Assembly (NCBI GenBank): GCA_963854835.1
Contig: OY978527.1
Span: 35,983,040 to 36,047,039 of the forward strand
Origin: Megamerina dolium
Lineage: Eukaryota; Arthropoda; Insecta; Diptera; Megamerinidae
Direction: 5' to 3'
DNA length: 64,000 nucleotides
Shown: one piece after another, positions 24,581 to 38,162 of the stretch
Numbering within the stretch: the stretch's first letter is position 1
Layout of the letters: each line of letters opens with the position of its first letter
Made by a program: the position numbers and the translations under genes
Notes under the pieces: generated by a model
What the model was told of the DNA's origin: nothing
What the model saw: only the letters and a program-made list of their open reading frames with translations
Databases searched by the model: none

Positions 24581-27177
24581 CTAACACACAGCGGCTGCTT
24601 GTTGCTGCTGCTGTTTAGCCTGTTCCTTATTCACTGCCGTAATACATTTGGCCATTGTTGGTGAAGCTCGAGATATCGGATCGGTCATAAAGTAGTCGCG
24701 TATATCCTTTTGTTTGACATCAATTTTTGTGTTATCGATCGTTTTTGACTAAAATAGATCAAATCAAAATTAGATTGCCGGCATTTTACATTCAATGTTT
24801 AAACTTACAGCGGCTACTTGCTCAGCAATACCACTAAAGCCACAAAGCTCCAGTTTTCCAAAACGTCCCAAATGTGGTGCAATATCTTCAATGCGATTTC
24901 TCAGCTCATCCAATGTATCATAGGGCAACGGTGTTCCTACGAATAGATGGATTGCCTTTATTTAATTTTTGGTACTTGCTGGTGCCAACATACCTAAAAC
25001 TTCTGAGATGGCACGTACAATTTTCCAATCTTCACGTGCCATGCCTGGTGGCGATACTGCCACCAACGTCTGTTGACTTCGACCCTCTGTATTCACATAA
25101 GTGGCTTGTTTTTCGGTATATGCTGCACCTGGCAACACTGCGTCGGCCATAGAGGCACCGTTATCGCCATGATGACCAATATAGACGACAAAACAATCCT
25201 TTGGCAATTGTTCACGTGATATTTTACCCGCATCAGCCCCTATCAAAAACAAAACTTTCGGTTGAGACTTAATAGCCGCTTGTATACCAGGTTGATAGCC
25301 AATATCGTAGGCGCCGGTTTGAGCAGCATTATTTTGCAATACATTAAATGAGTTCCAATTCTAAATGGAAATTTTTTTGAACATAAATTAACACACTCTC
25401 CATCATTGTATATCATACGAGTAATCCACTCACCGGCTTGTTTAGTTTTTTACAGTACGCAGCCACAGTCGCATGTATGGCAGCACCATCTGGACGTTCC
25501 AAGAGATCGGCACCAATTATAATTGCTGGTTTTTTTGCACCTTCAAGTACCTTGGAGAACGGATGTGAACCATTACACACACGTCCGATTAGACCGGATT
25601 CATCACCCAAATGTTCATGTTTATACGAAATATCGATCTTTGGCCCGATTGAAGCAATTTCCATTTCATTATGTATGTATGACTTTCGCAGACGAGTATT
25701 AATCAATGGAGCTTCATAACGGGGGTTTGTTCCGATAAGTAAAACAGCATCAGCTTCCTCCAACCCAGCAATTGAACTATTTAAAATGTAGTTTGAACGT
25801 AAATCTATTCCAGAGCCTTTGGTGGCAAACCCTTGTTCAGTACACACTGTTTCAGCGCCATTACGATTTAGCAAATCTTTTACTGCAACCATAGCTTCAA
25901 CATCTGCCAATTGTCCAGCAACTGCAGCTACAGAGCCTTTGGCATTCTTAATCGCTTTGGCCACCGCTATTAAAGCGCCTTCCCACTCTACAGCTTGTAG
26001 TTCACCATTTGGCATGCGCACCATGGGCGCAACGAGACGTTGCCGCTTTAAGCCATCACATGCAAAACGTGACTTGTCTGCCAACCACTCTTCATTGATG
26101 TCCTCATTTTCACGCGGTACAATGCGCAATACTTCATTGGTACGTGTACTCACAACAATATTACTGCCTACAGCATCCAATACATCGATACTACTTATTT
26201 TACGAATTTCCCAAGGGCGAGCAACGAAACTAAAAATGTCGAAAATATGATTACACAAGCATTTAGACTATATCATATAAACCACTCACCTATATGGTTT
26301 GTTGGTTAAAGCTCCGACTGGACACAAATCGATTACATTGCCTGACAATTCAGTGAGGAAAAGCTTTTCAACATATGTACCAACTTGCATATCATTACCA
26401 CGTCCAGTGGTACCTAAATCATCAACACCGGCAATTTCCGATGCAAAACGTATACAGCGTGTACAATGAATACAACGTGTCATGATGGTTTTGACCAATG
26501 GTCCAATATCCTTATCCTCGACAGCTCTACAAATTCCAATAATTATTATAAAAAAAGAGTGCAAATCCACTCAATCCCTTAGATTTCATACCTCTTGCCA
26601 GAATAATTGATATCAGTGAAGCGTGATCGGTCCGAACCGAATGCCATTGCCTGATCTTGTAAATCACATTCACCACCTTGATCACAAATTGGGCAATCTA
26701 ATGGATGATTCATTAACAAGAATTCCATAACACCTTCACGAGCCTTGCGTGTCATATCGGAATTGGTTTTGATGCGCCAACCTTTCATTACTGGCATAGC
26801 ACAGGCTGCTACCGGCTTTGGACTTTTTTCCACTTCGACAAGACACATACGACAATTTCCAGCGACGGCAAGACGTTCATGGTAACAGAAACGTGGAATT
26901 TCAACGCCAACTAATGCTGCAGCCTTTTAAATGAATAGGGTAAAAACATTTGTTTATTGAAAAACAAAATTTTTACAAATTACTTGTACATTACCTGCAG
27001 TACAGTTGTGCCAGGTCTCACCATAACGGGAACATCATCAACAAACACTTCAATTTTCTCTGGTGCCTTTGCGGGTGTCTGAGCTGCAGCAGCACTGGTG
27101 CGCACCGCTTTACTCGCAATCCGATGGGTCGGAGAGCCAAATGTTCCTAAAACTTTCACAAGCGGTGCGCGAATCAT
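24581..27177 (-). CDS. ND-75: NADH-ubiquinone oxidoreductase 75 kDa subunit
   Basis: Complex I core subunit (NDUFS1 homologue) in the electron-input module of the mitochondrial matrix arm. Coding exons, right to left: 27177-26995, 26923-26592, 26526-26290, 26229-25434, 25360-24994, 24936-24809 and 24748-24581, giving 736 residues. The start [11 protein letters not shown] matches the Drosophila protein, so I prefer it to the in-frame ATG at 27195. It begins with a mitochondrial targeting peptide. Iron-sulfur ligands are all visible: [16 protein letters not shown] for the 2Fe-2S site, [17 protein letters not shown], and CIHCTRC for the 4Fe-4S sites. The molybdopterin-oxidoreductase-like domain follows. 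The C-terminus carries a Gln/Ala-rich tail (Q5-A3-VC), a coding repeat. No frame is broken. It is convergent with the HSF-like gene. Confidence 0.97.
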
Positions 27178-27414
27178 AACTTCTTGAAATTGCAATAATA
27201 ATAATACAGTGAAAAATCAAAATAAATATTAGTTGAACTAGTGCGTTGTCCCTTAGAATTATGTAAGATTTCACACAATGGCAACACAATCAATTTTCAT
27301 TGATTATTGATTATTTACATCTAATAATTTTTAGAATACTTTTGCAAAATTTTAGCATTCATTTTTTCACATTCTTGTAGATTATTTACATTTTATATCC
27401 ACAGTTCAACTTAC

Positions 27415-27500
27415 CTAAATATTATGTAGCAGCCGAAAAAGTTAATACGATTATTTTTCTATTTGATTTCGTTGACAGTTCATTCGTGTGTGACAATCGA
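27415..27500 (-). other. Probable noncoding first exon of ND-75
   Basis: On the minus strand a consensus donor (TTTAG followed by GTAAGT) ends a possible exon at 27415. A pyrimidine-containing acceptor lies just upstream of the start codon near 27185. This fits a 5' UTR intron of about 230 bp, which is common in fly nuclear genes for mitochondrial proteins. The transcription start is not defined; the right border is a guess. Confidence 0.4.
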
Positions 27501-27509
27501 GAACCCGTC

Positions 27510-28185
27510 GAATATGAGAAAGCTAAAGGCTCGTTTATCCAATCGTATTGTGTAGTATAGTAACTAATCGTAGCAGTGTATGCTCCGCCTTCTTTACTTT
27601 CTTTGCAAAACTTAAAAAAAAACAAAATGTGTACTCAACAGCTTTAATTGGCGGTATATGAAGACGCTTTTTATACGGGACAAATAATTTTTTTCGGCAC
27701 TTTCTTTAAATTTCACCAAAATAATTGATGCCATAAACAAGACGTAACTTGGGGTTTATACAAGACAATTTTTCGAAGACAATATCACAATTCACATGCA
27801 CACTTTTTTACTAAGCCATTCACACTTCCGTCATTGTCTTCGCCACAGCCTTTTTCGAAGACAGTAAATCGGACAATTCTGTGACGTCACCAAAACAAAA
27901 AACAGTCAGAGCACGAGATTCACACGAAACAGCACTAAAAAGTGTTTTGTGTATATAATTGTCTGGACGCCTACATAAGTGGCTACACAGGCCTGCCCAG
28001 GCGCAACTGTGCGAGCGAGATAGGTAGAAAAGTAGACAGTCAGAAAAAGATGGACGTTTTGCACCGAAAGTTCAATACAAAATTAAAAATTTGAGCAACG
28101 TTATATGTCCAAAGTGTTTCGATTTTGACAAATATGCTCACACATTTTTAGACTTTGAGCAATAACATCAGAAAGAAGCGCTCTA
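27510..28185. other. Intergenic region, upstream of ND-75
   Basis: No coding exon is seen. The ND-75 promoter should be in its left part. Confidence 0.4.
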
Positions 28186-28189
28186 TATT

Positions 28190-28559
28190 AGGGTTGTGCT
28201 ATTGTTTGTTCAAACAGTTGTATTAATCAAATTATTCGATTAATCAGTTCGATTAATCAAAATATTTTCTATTTTTAGTTTTTCTTTGATTTGTAATTTT
28301 CTTTGGAAATAAAAATTTTAAATTATCATATTCAAAGCCTTTTACAGCTTCTTGTTTACTTTCTATTAGAAAAAATATTGTAAATATTTTGAACATTATA
28401 TTCGAATAATTTTATTTTGATTAATCAAAAATCTGATTAATCGAATAATTTCAATATTTGAATTTTCAAAATCATGATTATTCGAATAATTTTATATTTG
28501 ATTAATCGAATATTTTGAATAATCAATATTTTTGAACAAACGATTAATTGCAGAGCCTT
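28190..28559. mobile_element. hAT-like MITE with AT-rich interior
   Basis: The left end reads AGGGTTGTGCTATT then GTTTGTTCAAA. The inverse of the right end reads AAGGCTCTGCAATT then GTTTGTTCAAA. The interior repeats GATTAATCGAAT-type motifs in both orientations. The flanking eight bases (28182-28189 and 28560-28567) agree at six of eight positions, which would fit a decayed hAT-type 8-bp target duplication. It carries no transposase. Confidence 0.6.
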
Positions 28560-28569
28560 CCTTTATTCC

Positions 28570-29570
28570 AAAATTTCAATTCCACTGAAGTATTTCAATT
28601 CAAACAAAACCGACGCAATTGCACAAATGTGGACACGCCGTATATGGGCAGGATGCATCTGGGCAGACCAATGTGGACAGCACTTACAAACGCAATTTTT
28701 CTCCTCTTTGATATCTAATTCATATTCTCAATTGTCTTATGTAAATGCAGCGTAAGGCAAAAAGCATAACAGATGATGTAATAACACCACTTATGTGGAT
28801 TACTGTATAACTTGACATTTGATATTCTAACAGCTCAACCTAAACAAGTGCGTAACATCGTGGCAATATTTTGCGCCTTGCAAATATCAGTTACTTGTTT
28901 CCAAATAACCATAGATTTTATAACGTTTGACTTTAAACAACATTATTGAATTGTGAGTGCAAATGTGAGTTGTGTGCTTGTGCTAGATTTTTATGTGTTA
29001 GCATAAGTCTATATTAGACATCCAATACACACAAGCGACTATCAAATGACACTAGCGGTGGTGTATAACAATAGCTTTCACATTCCCGCGGTGGCATTAT
29101 TTATGTATATTTTTCTTTACCACACAGAATAATAATATTTGGAGAAATGTTCTAATTTGAAGCATGAATAAAAAAAACATTAATTTTAATTCAAATTAAT
29201 TACATTTGTGATGTATGTAACAGACAGTCATTTGATTGCAGAGCATGGTACTATTACGTTCAATTTATCTCTCAATATTTTAATATCTTAATTCAACAGA
29301 AGAGTATTTTTGTTTTTTATGGTAATTTAATTAATGTGAATTGAGCAACAACAATAACAGCGTCCTCTCCCATCAATATTTGTGCCATAACACAGAGTTT
29401 CTCATGCCTGATTACCTGATTATAAGTATTATCTGATTACTGGTTATAAGTATAGCCTAATTTTCTATAATTTTATACAACACTATTGCATTAAAAACAT
29501 AGATCGAATAATTGTTGGAATATAAACAAAATAGGATTACAATGTACCATTCATAAATTTATTAAACAAA
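28570..29570. other. Intergenic region, upstream of the zinc-finger gene
   Basis: No exon recognised. The promoter of the following gene should lie at its right end. Confidence 0.4.
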
Positions 29571-29574
29571 AATC

Positions 29575-31154
29575 ATGAATCAATTAATGCGGAAAATAGT
29601 TTATTATGAAAATGTATTGGATTTCGATGAAAATATACAAAGTACACTGCAGCAGTTCAAAGACCGGCAAATTTGTCGAACATGCCTATTCGATACAAGC
29701 GAAGAAGATCACGATATCTCGAAAATGTGCATCATGGGCATGGATGGCATTTTGCTGAATGTTCAGAGTATGCTAGCGAAAATAATTGATAGCAAGGTAT
29801 TTATTACACACATTACGTACATTTATTACACATTAAGTAATTCGAAGTAATTGTTACATATTATAGTTTCTCACCAGAGACAAATCACTACCACAAAGAA
29901 TTTGCAAAAATTGTTTACAAAAAACGATTTTATTATACACGTTTCAAGTCCAAGTGAATCGTGCTGAAGATGTGCTAAATAGAATTATGATAAAGCTGAG
30001 AGAAAGCGAGCAAAGTAATGAACCAAAAAATGTACCAGATGCTGTAAAACGGGAAGAGGCGCACTGTAGTAGCATTACTAAAAATGATTCGGCAGCCGCG
30101 ATTGCAACAGTATCAATGCAAATGTATCACGGTGAAATTGAAGATGATGCATGTACTACTAGTGGCGTAGACCAAGGTGAAGAAGAATCTAATCAAATGG
30201 AAGAAAATGATCCGGAACATGGTGATAATTTAAACCAAGAGTACTTGGAAAGTGAATCCTTAAGTTATGAAATTACCGATGACGAAGTACTCGCTGAACA
30301 CAAACTTACAACCTCAACAGATGTCATAGAAGCTCTTGACGAGGACTTGGAAGATGTGGAGGTTGTGCAAATAGATGATGATAGTGAATCTTGTCACGGA
30401 GAAATATTATTGGATATCAAAATAAGCCAAAACATTAAGACGGATGAAGAAGCTGTAGCACAACTGCAACAGTTGCAGAACAATGATGATCCTGATGAAA
30501 TTCACCAAAACGCAGAAGTAGATTTAGTTAATCAAGATGAAGGTAAAAAACAGAAAGGACGTAAAACAAGTAAACTTCTATTGGACAGCCTAAAATGCTC
30601 CATATGTAATAAGGTATATACATTCAATTTATGCATTGTATTTTGTAATAATATTTGTATTTCAGACATTCAATGTACAACGGGAATTAATCGATCACGT
30701 ACATAGGGAGCATCCCAACGATAAGGCGTTCAAATGTCGTGAATGTGGAAATTTATTTTCCCATATACAATCTCTTTCTCGTCATATGCAAACTCATCGA
30801 CCAGCAAGACACAAAAACGAGTGTAACCTCTGCGGCAAGGCATTTTTAAGGGCAGATGATTGGAAGCGTCATTATCGAATTCATACTGGTGAACGTCCAT
30901 ATGCGTGTGATCTATGCGAAAAAGCATTTAAACAGCCTAGCGAACTAAAAGCACATAAAATGTCTCATGCCAAAGAAAAACTCTACGAATGTGACATATG
31001 TGGACATCGTCTTTCGTCGCGGAATGGCATTTACATACACTTGAAAGCTCACAAGGGTATAAAAAATTACAGCTGCACTATATGCAGTAAACGATTTCTC
31101 ACAAATGGCGAACTTAAGTCTCATATGCATGTGCATTTGAAAAAGATGCGCTAG
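29575..31154 (+). CDS. ZAD and C2H2 zinc-finger protein
   Basis: Three exons, 29575-29796, 29867-30613 and 30666-31154, all phase 0, encode 485 residues. A zinc-finger-associated domain spans about residues 33-100: one cysteine pair (CRTC) is in exon 1 and the second (CKNC) at the start of exon 2, so the first intron splits the domain. A long acidic linker (Asp/Glu-rich, about residues 110-300) follows. Six C2H2 fingers then run to the C-terminus. The first is split by intron 2 (CSICNK | TFNVQ). Linkers include the classic HTGERPYAC. ZAD proteins form a large, fast-expanding insect family of nuclear DNA-binding factors that dimerise through ZAD. I cannot assign an orthologue. No frame is broken. 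Confidence 0.93.
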
Positions 31155-31159
31155 TACAT

Positions 31160-32340
31160 GCATTCATTCATAACTCATATTTTTGTGGCTTGTTAATTTT
31201 CATAAATAATTATAAACATACATATGTAAAATATTTTGTAGTTTTATTTTAGCTCAACCAGCTCATTACAAGATAATACCATCAATGTGAAAGTAATTGT
31301 TTAACAATCAGTTGCTAGAAAAAAAGGGGCCTATAATGAAATATATCTTTCATCGATGTGTTCATATAAGAAATAATCATTGAAATGCGTTTGTATGTGC
31401 GCACTGTTGATCATATGCAATTGCACATTTATTCATTTACTCCGCTGTCATACCCCCTTTGATTTTCAGTGTTGGCGCCATAATCATTACAGATGCCACA
31501 ATGAAATTATGTCTGTAACAATCAATCAATTGTTCATCAAATCGTTATGAAGTGAAAATAAGAAAATCAATAGCCCAATTGCTGTGACACATTTACAAAA
31601 ATGTTTTATCGTATCGATCATAAGTAACGATGGAGATGCCGACGAAGTTGCATCGGGAAATTGCAAATATTAATTGTCAGAACTCGCAAGAAGTTTAATG
31701 GGATCGAAGTTAGGGCGAGGTTTCGATCAAAAAACTGCTTCGTAAGTTTTGTGGTATGCATAAGCATATTTTCTTAAGCCCATTGTACCATTACATTCTC
31801 CAACGTTACACATTACACGAAAAACATCTCAAAGCAAAAATAGATCCACCGCCATATTTAAGTCAGTTTTCTACGTGCTTGTTTGGCTTGTTGGGTTGAT
31901 AACTGCTGCCCGATGATGTTGCATTGACTTTTACCACAGCTGTCGCCTGTTGCATTGCATTTATTATTGTAGTAACCCACTAGCAATAGAATTCACTACT
32001 AAAAAAAGTAATTGAGTTGGTACCATAGTTGGTTGCGGGGCAAGAAACAAGGAAAGTGTTGTTGTTGTAGCAGCAAGAATACAGAAATGCTTTGTTTTGT
32101 TCCCGTACAAAGCATTTCCGTATTCTGATGAGTTGAATGGACCTTGGTCGAATACGTGGTCGAGTGCTTTCGGTACGTAGACCCGTCCATTCTTTGGAAG
32201 CCAACGAAATCGTTTTTATTTAAAGTGAAATATTCTTTGTTTCTTTTCTTTTTCCAAAAAAAGCAATTTTTTGTTTTTCATAAGCGAAATAAATAATTCA
32301 ATTGACATTAATATCATAATAAGAATAATTTTGGGCCTTG
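31160..32340. other. Intergenic DNA 3' of the zinc-finger gene
   Basis: No gene is seen apart from the hairpin at 32077-32125. Scattered short open frames are not protein-like. Confidence 0.4.
32077..32125. repeat. Short perfect-looking hairpin
   Basis: GAATACAGAAATGCTTTGT (32077-32095) pairs with 32107-32125 at 18 of 19 positions around an 11-base loop. The arms are too short for a typical fly miRNA precursor unless flanking pairs extend it, which I do not see. It may be the core of a decayed foldback element. Confidence 0.6.
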
Positions 32341-32344
32341 AATT

Positions 32345-33200
32345 AGTTTTGAGGGATTGTTTTTTCTCTGTTTTTACGGCGTTTTTTAAGTAACATAATT
32401 AATTTATACATTATTCAAAGTCCATCTTTAGCTAAAACTCTTCCCCATTTTCCTGGCAGCATATGGATTCCGCGTCGGAAGAAGTCCGTGAATCGATCCA
32501 GTTTTTGGCTTTTTCGTAAGAATAAAAGCGCTGTTCTTCCAGGACGTGTGTCCTCGATGGGAACAAACGGTAATCGAAAGGAGTAATGTGTGTGCTATAC
32601 GGCCGATGTGGTAGGGCTTTCCGTTTCAGCGTTCCCAAGTATGTTGGAACGACTTCAGTAATATGTGGATGAGCATCGTCATGTTGTAAAATTACTTTGT
32701 CGTGTTTTTCGAGGTATTGTGGCAATTTTTTCTTCAACGCTGGGCTCAAACACATCAATTATATTCGAAAAGGCCACCGGTGATGACCGGTTTTATACGG
32801 TTTTAGCAGGTAATAATAAACAACACCGAGCTGGTCCCACCAAATACAGAGCATAAGCTTGTTACCATGAATATTCCGTTTTGCGGATGATGTTGATGGT
32901 ATGCCTGGCATAACTTATAATTTTTTTCACTTCGACTTACCGTAATGGATCCATTTTTGATCATTAGTGATGATACGATGCCAAAAACCCTTTCTGTTTG
33001 CCGTTGTTCATAAGTGAAAAATCGGCGTTCAACATATCTCGGCTTCAAATTCATATGGGACCCTATTAACTTGCTTTTGAATCATTCCCATGGCTTTGAA
33101 ACTCTTGGATTCGTCGTCGTCGTTGATTTGTAAACTACTAATAATGTTGCCAATTATTTAAAAGTTTGACATGGAACTTCTTCCAATAAAGTCGTCAATT
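32345..33200 (-). mobile_element. Degenerate mariner element, copy 1
   Basis: Minus-strand frames carry mariner transposase pieces. The N-terminal and middle half is around 33054-32800. A C-terminal half at 32758-32432 has VILQHDDAHPHI (the second catalytic Asp region) and the TPFDYRLFPS stretch that contains the third. Frameshifts and stops separate them. The 3' end resembles the copies at 42.2 kb and 60.6 kb, so these three belong to one family. Terminal repeats were not identified here. Confidence 0.75.
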
Positions 33201-33204
33201 CATC

Positions 33205-35900
33205 ATCTCCAAACTTGTTTGGTTAATGTCAATGTCAATGTCAAAATCACTATTTTTAAAACGCCGAAACAAGTGCTCACATATTTTAATCTATATACAA
33301 TGTTCCTTGGAAGTTTCCAACCCAATCGATGACTTTCAGCGGCACTTTTCTCTCCTGGAACAAAGGTCGACATATTTTAAGCTGAATAATTATTGGTTGT
33401 TTAAAGTTTTATGAACTGACAGATACGATAAAATAAAGCTTAATATTGGAGCTTTAAAATGAATAAATAAATGAATGAAAGTATGGTCCGATAGCAAATG
33501 TACAATTTACGCCATCTAACGAAAATCCGAAAATTCAAGGTGCCATAGTAATAATAAGACGATGAAATGAACATTAAAATGATAATCATCATAATCATGA
33601 TAATCAGCATAAAAGAATGGTCTTCGATGGAAAATGAATTTGATCTTAGTTTTGACTGTAATTTAATATAAAATGAATTATTTAACAAAAGTTGTTTTGT
33701 GTTTATTTGTATTATTATATATACATATGTAAATATATGTATAAAGTTTATAGTATAAAATAAATGTGCATATCACTGGGTAAAGCACACAACTGCTCGA
33801 CTCATATCCCTATGAATTGAACAACTCATATCCCTGAGTATATGAGTCGCTAATGAACTCAATCTATCGACTCATATCACTGTGGATACAAATTGCTCAG
33901 ACATCGCTGTACGTATGTCCTCACTTAAACTATAACCAACTCACATAAAGCATACTAATACCTTTTGCTACTGGGGATCAGTAAAATGAGTATAAGCATT
34001 TGTATGAGAACATATGCATATATACATGTAAATGTATATATACATACGTGTGTTGTTTGTCCAGTGGCAAATTTATGACGATACAACATCGGCACAGGCG
34101 ACGGCTATCTCGGATGCTGCCGCTATTGCCGTTTTAATGATTGTTGTCTTTTCGTAGATTGAGTGGGAGCTACTGCCGCTGTTGTTTCCGCTGTTATATT
34201 GTTATTCGAATTGGTGTTGTTGGGATGCATGTGGCGTCACACTGATCGGTGATCAATGTCGTTTTTTGTATTGTTTTGTTTAATATGACACGAAAAGTCA
34301 CGCGAAACGACTACAAACAAGTTGTAGGGACGATCGGATGAGCAGACGAATAAACGTGCATATGAATGAATTGATGGACCTGGTGAACTAACTTACTAGT
34401 AGTTGGCAATCAGATAAAATAAATAATACAAGTTGTATATATATGAATGTGTATATAGAAGATAGGGTTTTTTTTTTTAATTTAATTTTGATTTTCTTGA
34501 TTTTTTTATTTTTTTTTTTAAATTTCATTTGTTTTATTAAACAGATACACCTTTTGGCCTCACAATAATTGCTGTTGTTATTATTCGTCTTGTTGTTGTG
34601 CAGTGATTGAGGATGGATGGATGCATAGATGACTGGCTGGTTAGATGAATGTATGGAGGTATGGCGTCGTCGTCGTCATCGTCGTCATCGTAGTCGGCTT
34701 TATTGTGTTGTGATTATACTAGATATGTATCCATATACTATCTAGATATATGAGAGACACATGCCACGCTCCAGACGTGTCGCCATAATTTGCCGCCAAG
34801 TGTCGACGTTGTCGCCGTTGCCATTTAACAAGAATGAAAAGAAAGGGGGAAGAAAAGTCATTTCAAAATAAAATACTCGGAACAATAATAATAATAATCA
34901 CAAGAATAATAATAATAACAACTACAACAATGACAAATTCATATAAATACTAATGATGCGATTCATTTGTTGTGATTATGGTTGTTGCTTATCTTCTTGT
35001 GGTTGTGGTATTAATATTCTTTACATATTGTACGTATGCACATACATTTGTGCATGTGTATGGATGTGAAAGGATCATATTCTTCTCTGCGACTTTGTTT
35101 AATCGAAATAGACATTTTATGTGGGATCAGTGATTGCTGTTGTTGTTGTTGTCATTATTATAAGTATATAATTATTGTTTCAACGTTACAAGCCCTGATG
35201 TATATCACAAGATCAATTTTAGTAAAAAGAATATTTCATAGTACCTATACAATTTGTAGTACTGTTGCTGAATTGAAGGGTTTTGAAACATTTATTAGAC
35301 TTGTATTCTCGGTGTCTGTGTTATTTTGTCAAACGATCGCCAGCTTTATTCAATGCTAATATATTCACCGACATTGATAAATGAGAAATCAACGGAATTC
35401 GATGAAAGATGCGAACACACGCCGTACTCAATGAGATAGATCTAATAATACTCGTCTTCGAAAACCTGTGGCATGACTGAGGTGAGTTCACTTCATCTTT
35501 CTTCTGGCCATTACAACCAAAAATCGATTTAGATCGAATGTAGCATGCGTCGCCAAACATCTCTGTTGTTCGTTAGCTGGCGCCAGTTAGAAATTTCCGG
35601 TACTCCTTAACTTCCACAAAAATAAAATAAAATAGAGTTGATGGTTTTGGAGTCAAGAAGTACGAGCTTACACTAAAGTTTATGTTAATAATGATCTAAA
35701 ATCAATATCAGTATCGACCAGACAAGTGTTTGAAATTTCATTAAAGCAATATACAATCATTCATCGATTTTTGTCTTCGAGTTGTACAGGGTCAAAGCGT
35801 TGGCTCATGCATGAATATAGTGGCTGACGCTAATTTATGGAAATCGTTTTTGAGACATCAAAATCTCTCTTTAAAAAACTAGTCTAGTTATGATTGTTGA
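33205..35900. other. Repeat-poor intergenic DNA with microsatellites
   Basis: No gene recognised. Noted: an irregular GACTCATAT(C)CC(T)TG-type motif repeated at 33790-33900, T-rich tracts near 34475-34520, a TCG/TCA trinucleotide tract at 34667-34692, and AAT tracts near 34880-34920. Confidence 0.4.
34667..34692. repeat. Trinucleotide microsatellite (CGT/CAT mix)
   Basis: Short run of CGTCGTCGT with CAT interruptions. No coding frame surrounds it. Confidence 0.8.
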
Positions 35901-35904
35901 GAAA

Positions 35905-37290
35905 TTATTTTCTTCTGAAATGAAATAATAGCAAAATAAGCTATTTATCTCGATTAATTTCTTCAAACCATCCAAGTCCCCTACACCGAATGAAATTATT
36001 TCAGATGAGCTTCGAGCAGTGTTCAACCATAACCTTATGAAGACCATATTTGAAGCCTGCATTAAAATAAAACACATTCCTCATAACTGGGCTGATATCA
36101 ATGTAATATCCACTCCTAAGTAGGGGAGAGCACTCAGTGTAGACCCTAGCACCTTAGACCTATAAGCTGGCCATCTTTCCCTTTAAGAACATTAGAAACA
36201 TTGAGTACGTCTATATTCGTCAAAATATAGACCCAAACATATTATCGAGGGTGCAGCATGCCTATTTCAAAGGCAAATCTGTGGTGATCGCTCAACAATC
36301 GTTGGTATCAACAATAGCAAAGTCATTGAACTTTAAGAACTACACAATGATCGTCTTTATTGATATTGAAGGTGCCTCCAATAAGATTATTCCCGGAGCT
36401 ATCATAAAAGCTCTATCTAACCCAACAGTTGAACGTTTCTTAAGACACTTAATAGGCCTTATGTTGACTCATATGGACCATTTTGGGGATTGTAGCATCA
36501 AAAATATACACCCACCCGGGGTGGCTTCGCAAGAGAAAACTCAGGTTGCAAAACAATGTAATCCAGTAAATACTATAGCATCCTAAGTGAAATAATGCAT
36601 CATGCCTTTAAGCAACTGGGGCACAGTCCGAGGATTTCGGGTCAATCCACAGAAAACAGACCTTGTTCTATTCATACGGAAGTATAAACCAATACACATT
36701 ACACCGCTCTAAATCAAGTGAATTCGCTAAAGCTTTTCGAACGAAGTCAAATAAACCTCGTCCTCGAAGAATGCGTTAGAATACCCAGTGTAGTCTATTG
36801 GCTCTAAACAGCGGTGGTAAGACTAATACTAGTGTATGAAGTCGTACTCTGGTAGACGTATATACTCAAAATCCCGTGGAGGAGGTCTAAAGATTAGAAT
36901 CTTTGTGAATTATAGTGGCACTTCGTACGTCCTCCACTCAATCACTGAATACCGTATTATAGCTTTAGATATCAATTTAAAACGAACAAAAGACTTAACA
37001 GACACGCAGTTAGTGTACTGGTAGGAACTATTTTGGAGCATTGCCTGATAGGGAGGCATACAAATTGGTTAGGTATAACAGCACTTGATTACTGCCGGTG
37101 CTGCGGCGACGAGGAAGAACCGACGTCCAGAACGCACTTCCTGTGTGAGTTCCCGGCCCCGTCTCGCCACAGAATGACCATCTGGGCTTTACCCGAAGCT
37201 CGAGTTGGTTCCCAAGATAAATGGGTGAGAGTTCGCGCAAGTGGATACCCGCCTCAACCTTATTTAATCCTAGTACCTATAATCAATGTC
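35905..37290 (+). mobile_element. LOA-like LINE remnant
   Basis: Broken plus-strand frames in the right order: an early reverse-transcriptase motif (FKPSKSPTPNEI and HNWADINVISTPK, 35960-36120), the GKSVVIAQQSLVSTI and VFIDIEGAS region (36260-36400, where the first catalytic Asp would be), decayed later RT and RNase H, and a C-terminal CRCCGDEEEP zinc-like end (37090-37130). The motif style matches LOA-clade elements. It has many stops and is inactive. Confidence 0.7.
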
Positions 37291-37639
37291 ATGATTACTA
37301 AATGATATCATAAATTGGATAGTACAAAAAAAATTTTGTTAATCCACAAGCATCCAACTCCATTCACCCCCATCGTGGAATTGTTGGTACACCGCTGATG
37401 TTGTTGGTTCTGTCTCGTCATATTTCAACAGCAGCGATGAGGCGTAAATACATATGAGTACGAGTACTTAATCGTTATTTTAGGTAAGATACCAACAACA
37501 AGTATGTAATGGTGATTTTTCTGAACAAGAGCAACAATATGTACGAGTACAATAAGCATCGTTGCTAACAAATAATCATGCATCATACATATGGATATAC
37601 ATCCAATATGCAAACGATAATAATAACAACCATCATCAA

Positions 37640-37650
37640 GAATGATGATG

Positions 37651-37687
<37 letters not shown>
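37640..37687. repeat. (GAT)n microsatellite
   Basis: About 14 near-perfect GAT triplets. Confidence 0.9.
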
Positions 37688-38121
37688 CGCCAACCCCACA
37701 TTTCGTATGGTTTTTATTTTGACTATAAGACACTAAGGTAGACAACAGACATTACCGCTGATTTGCAACTACGATAAGTTAACGCCAGCAACGCTTCACG
37801 TACGTAACAAGTACCATATGAATATACTCGTGTGCTGTATTAAATTGCGATCGTGTCTATAAGATGCCGTTGTTGTTAAATATATTTATTTTATGCCGGT
37901 ATGATTTTGTCGCCGCCAATACCGGCAACAACAGTTGTGACAATGAACAAGTAGTGTATTAGTGTATTATACATATGTATAATACACGAGTACATAGATA
38001 TACCGAATAGCGAATAGCGAATGTGAGTATCAATCAACAAAATAATAATACACAAGAGTACGATCGTAACGTTCCACACTCGTATGTATTATAACTGACT
38101 GGGACTGCTGCCACAGTGTCA

Positions 38122-38123
<2 letters not shown>

Positions 38124-38158
<35 letters not shown>

Positions 38159-38162
38159 CGAA
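38124..38162. repeat. (GAC)n microsatellite
   Basis: Run of GACGACGAC with GAT interruptions. Confidence 0.9.

Noticed and set aside
31600..31840. Possible short gene after the zinc-finger gene
   Set aside because: Frames are broken within about 20 codons and no splice pattern restores them.
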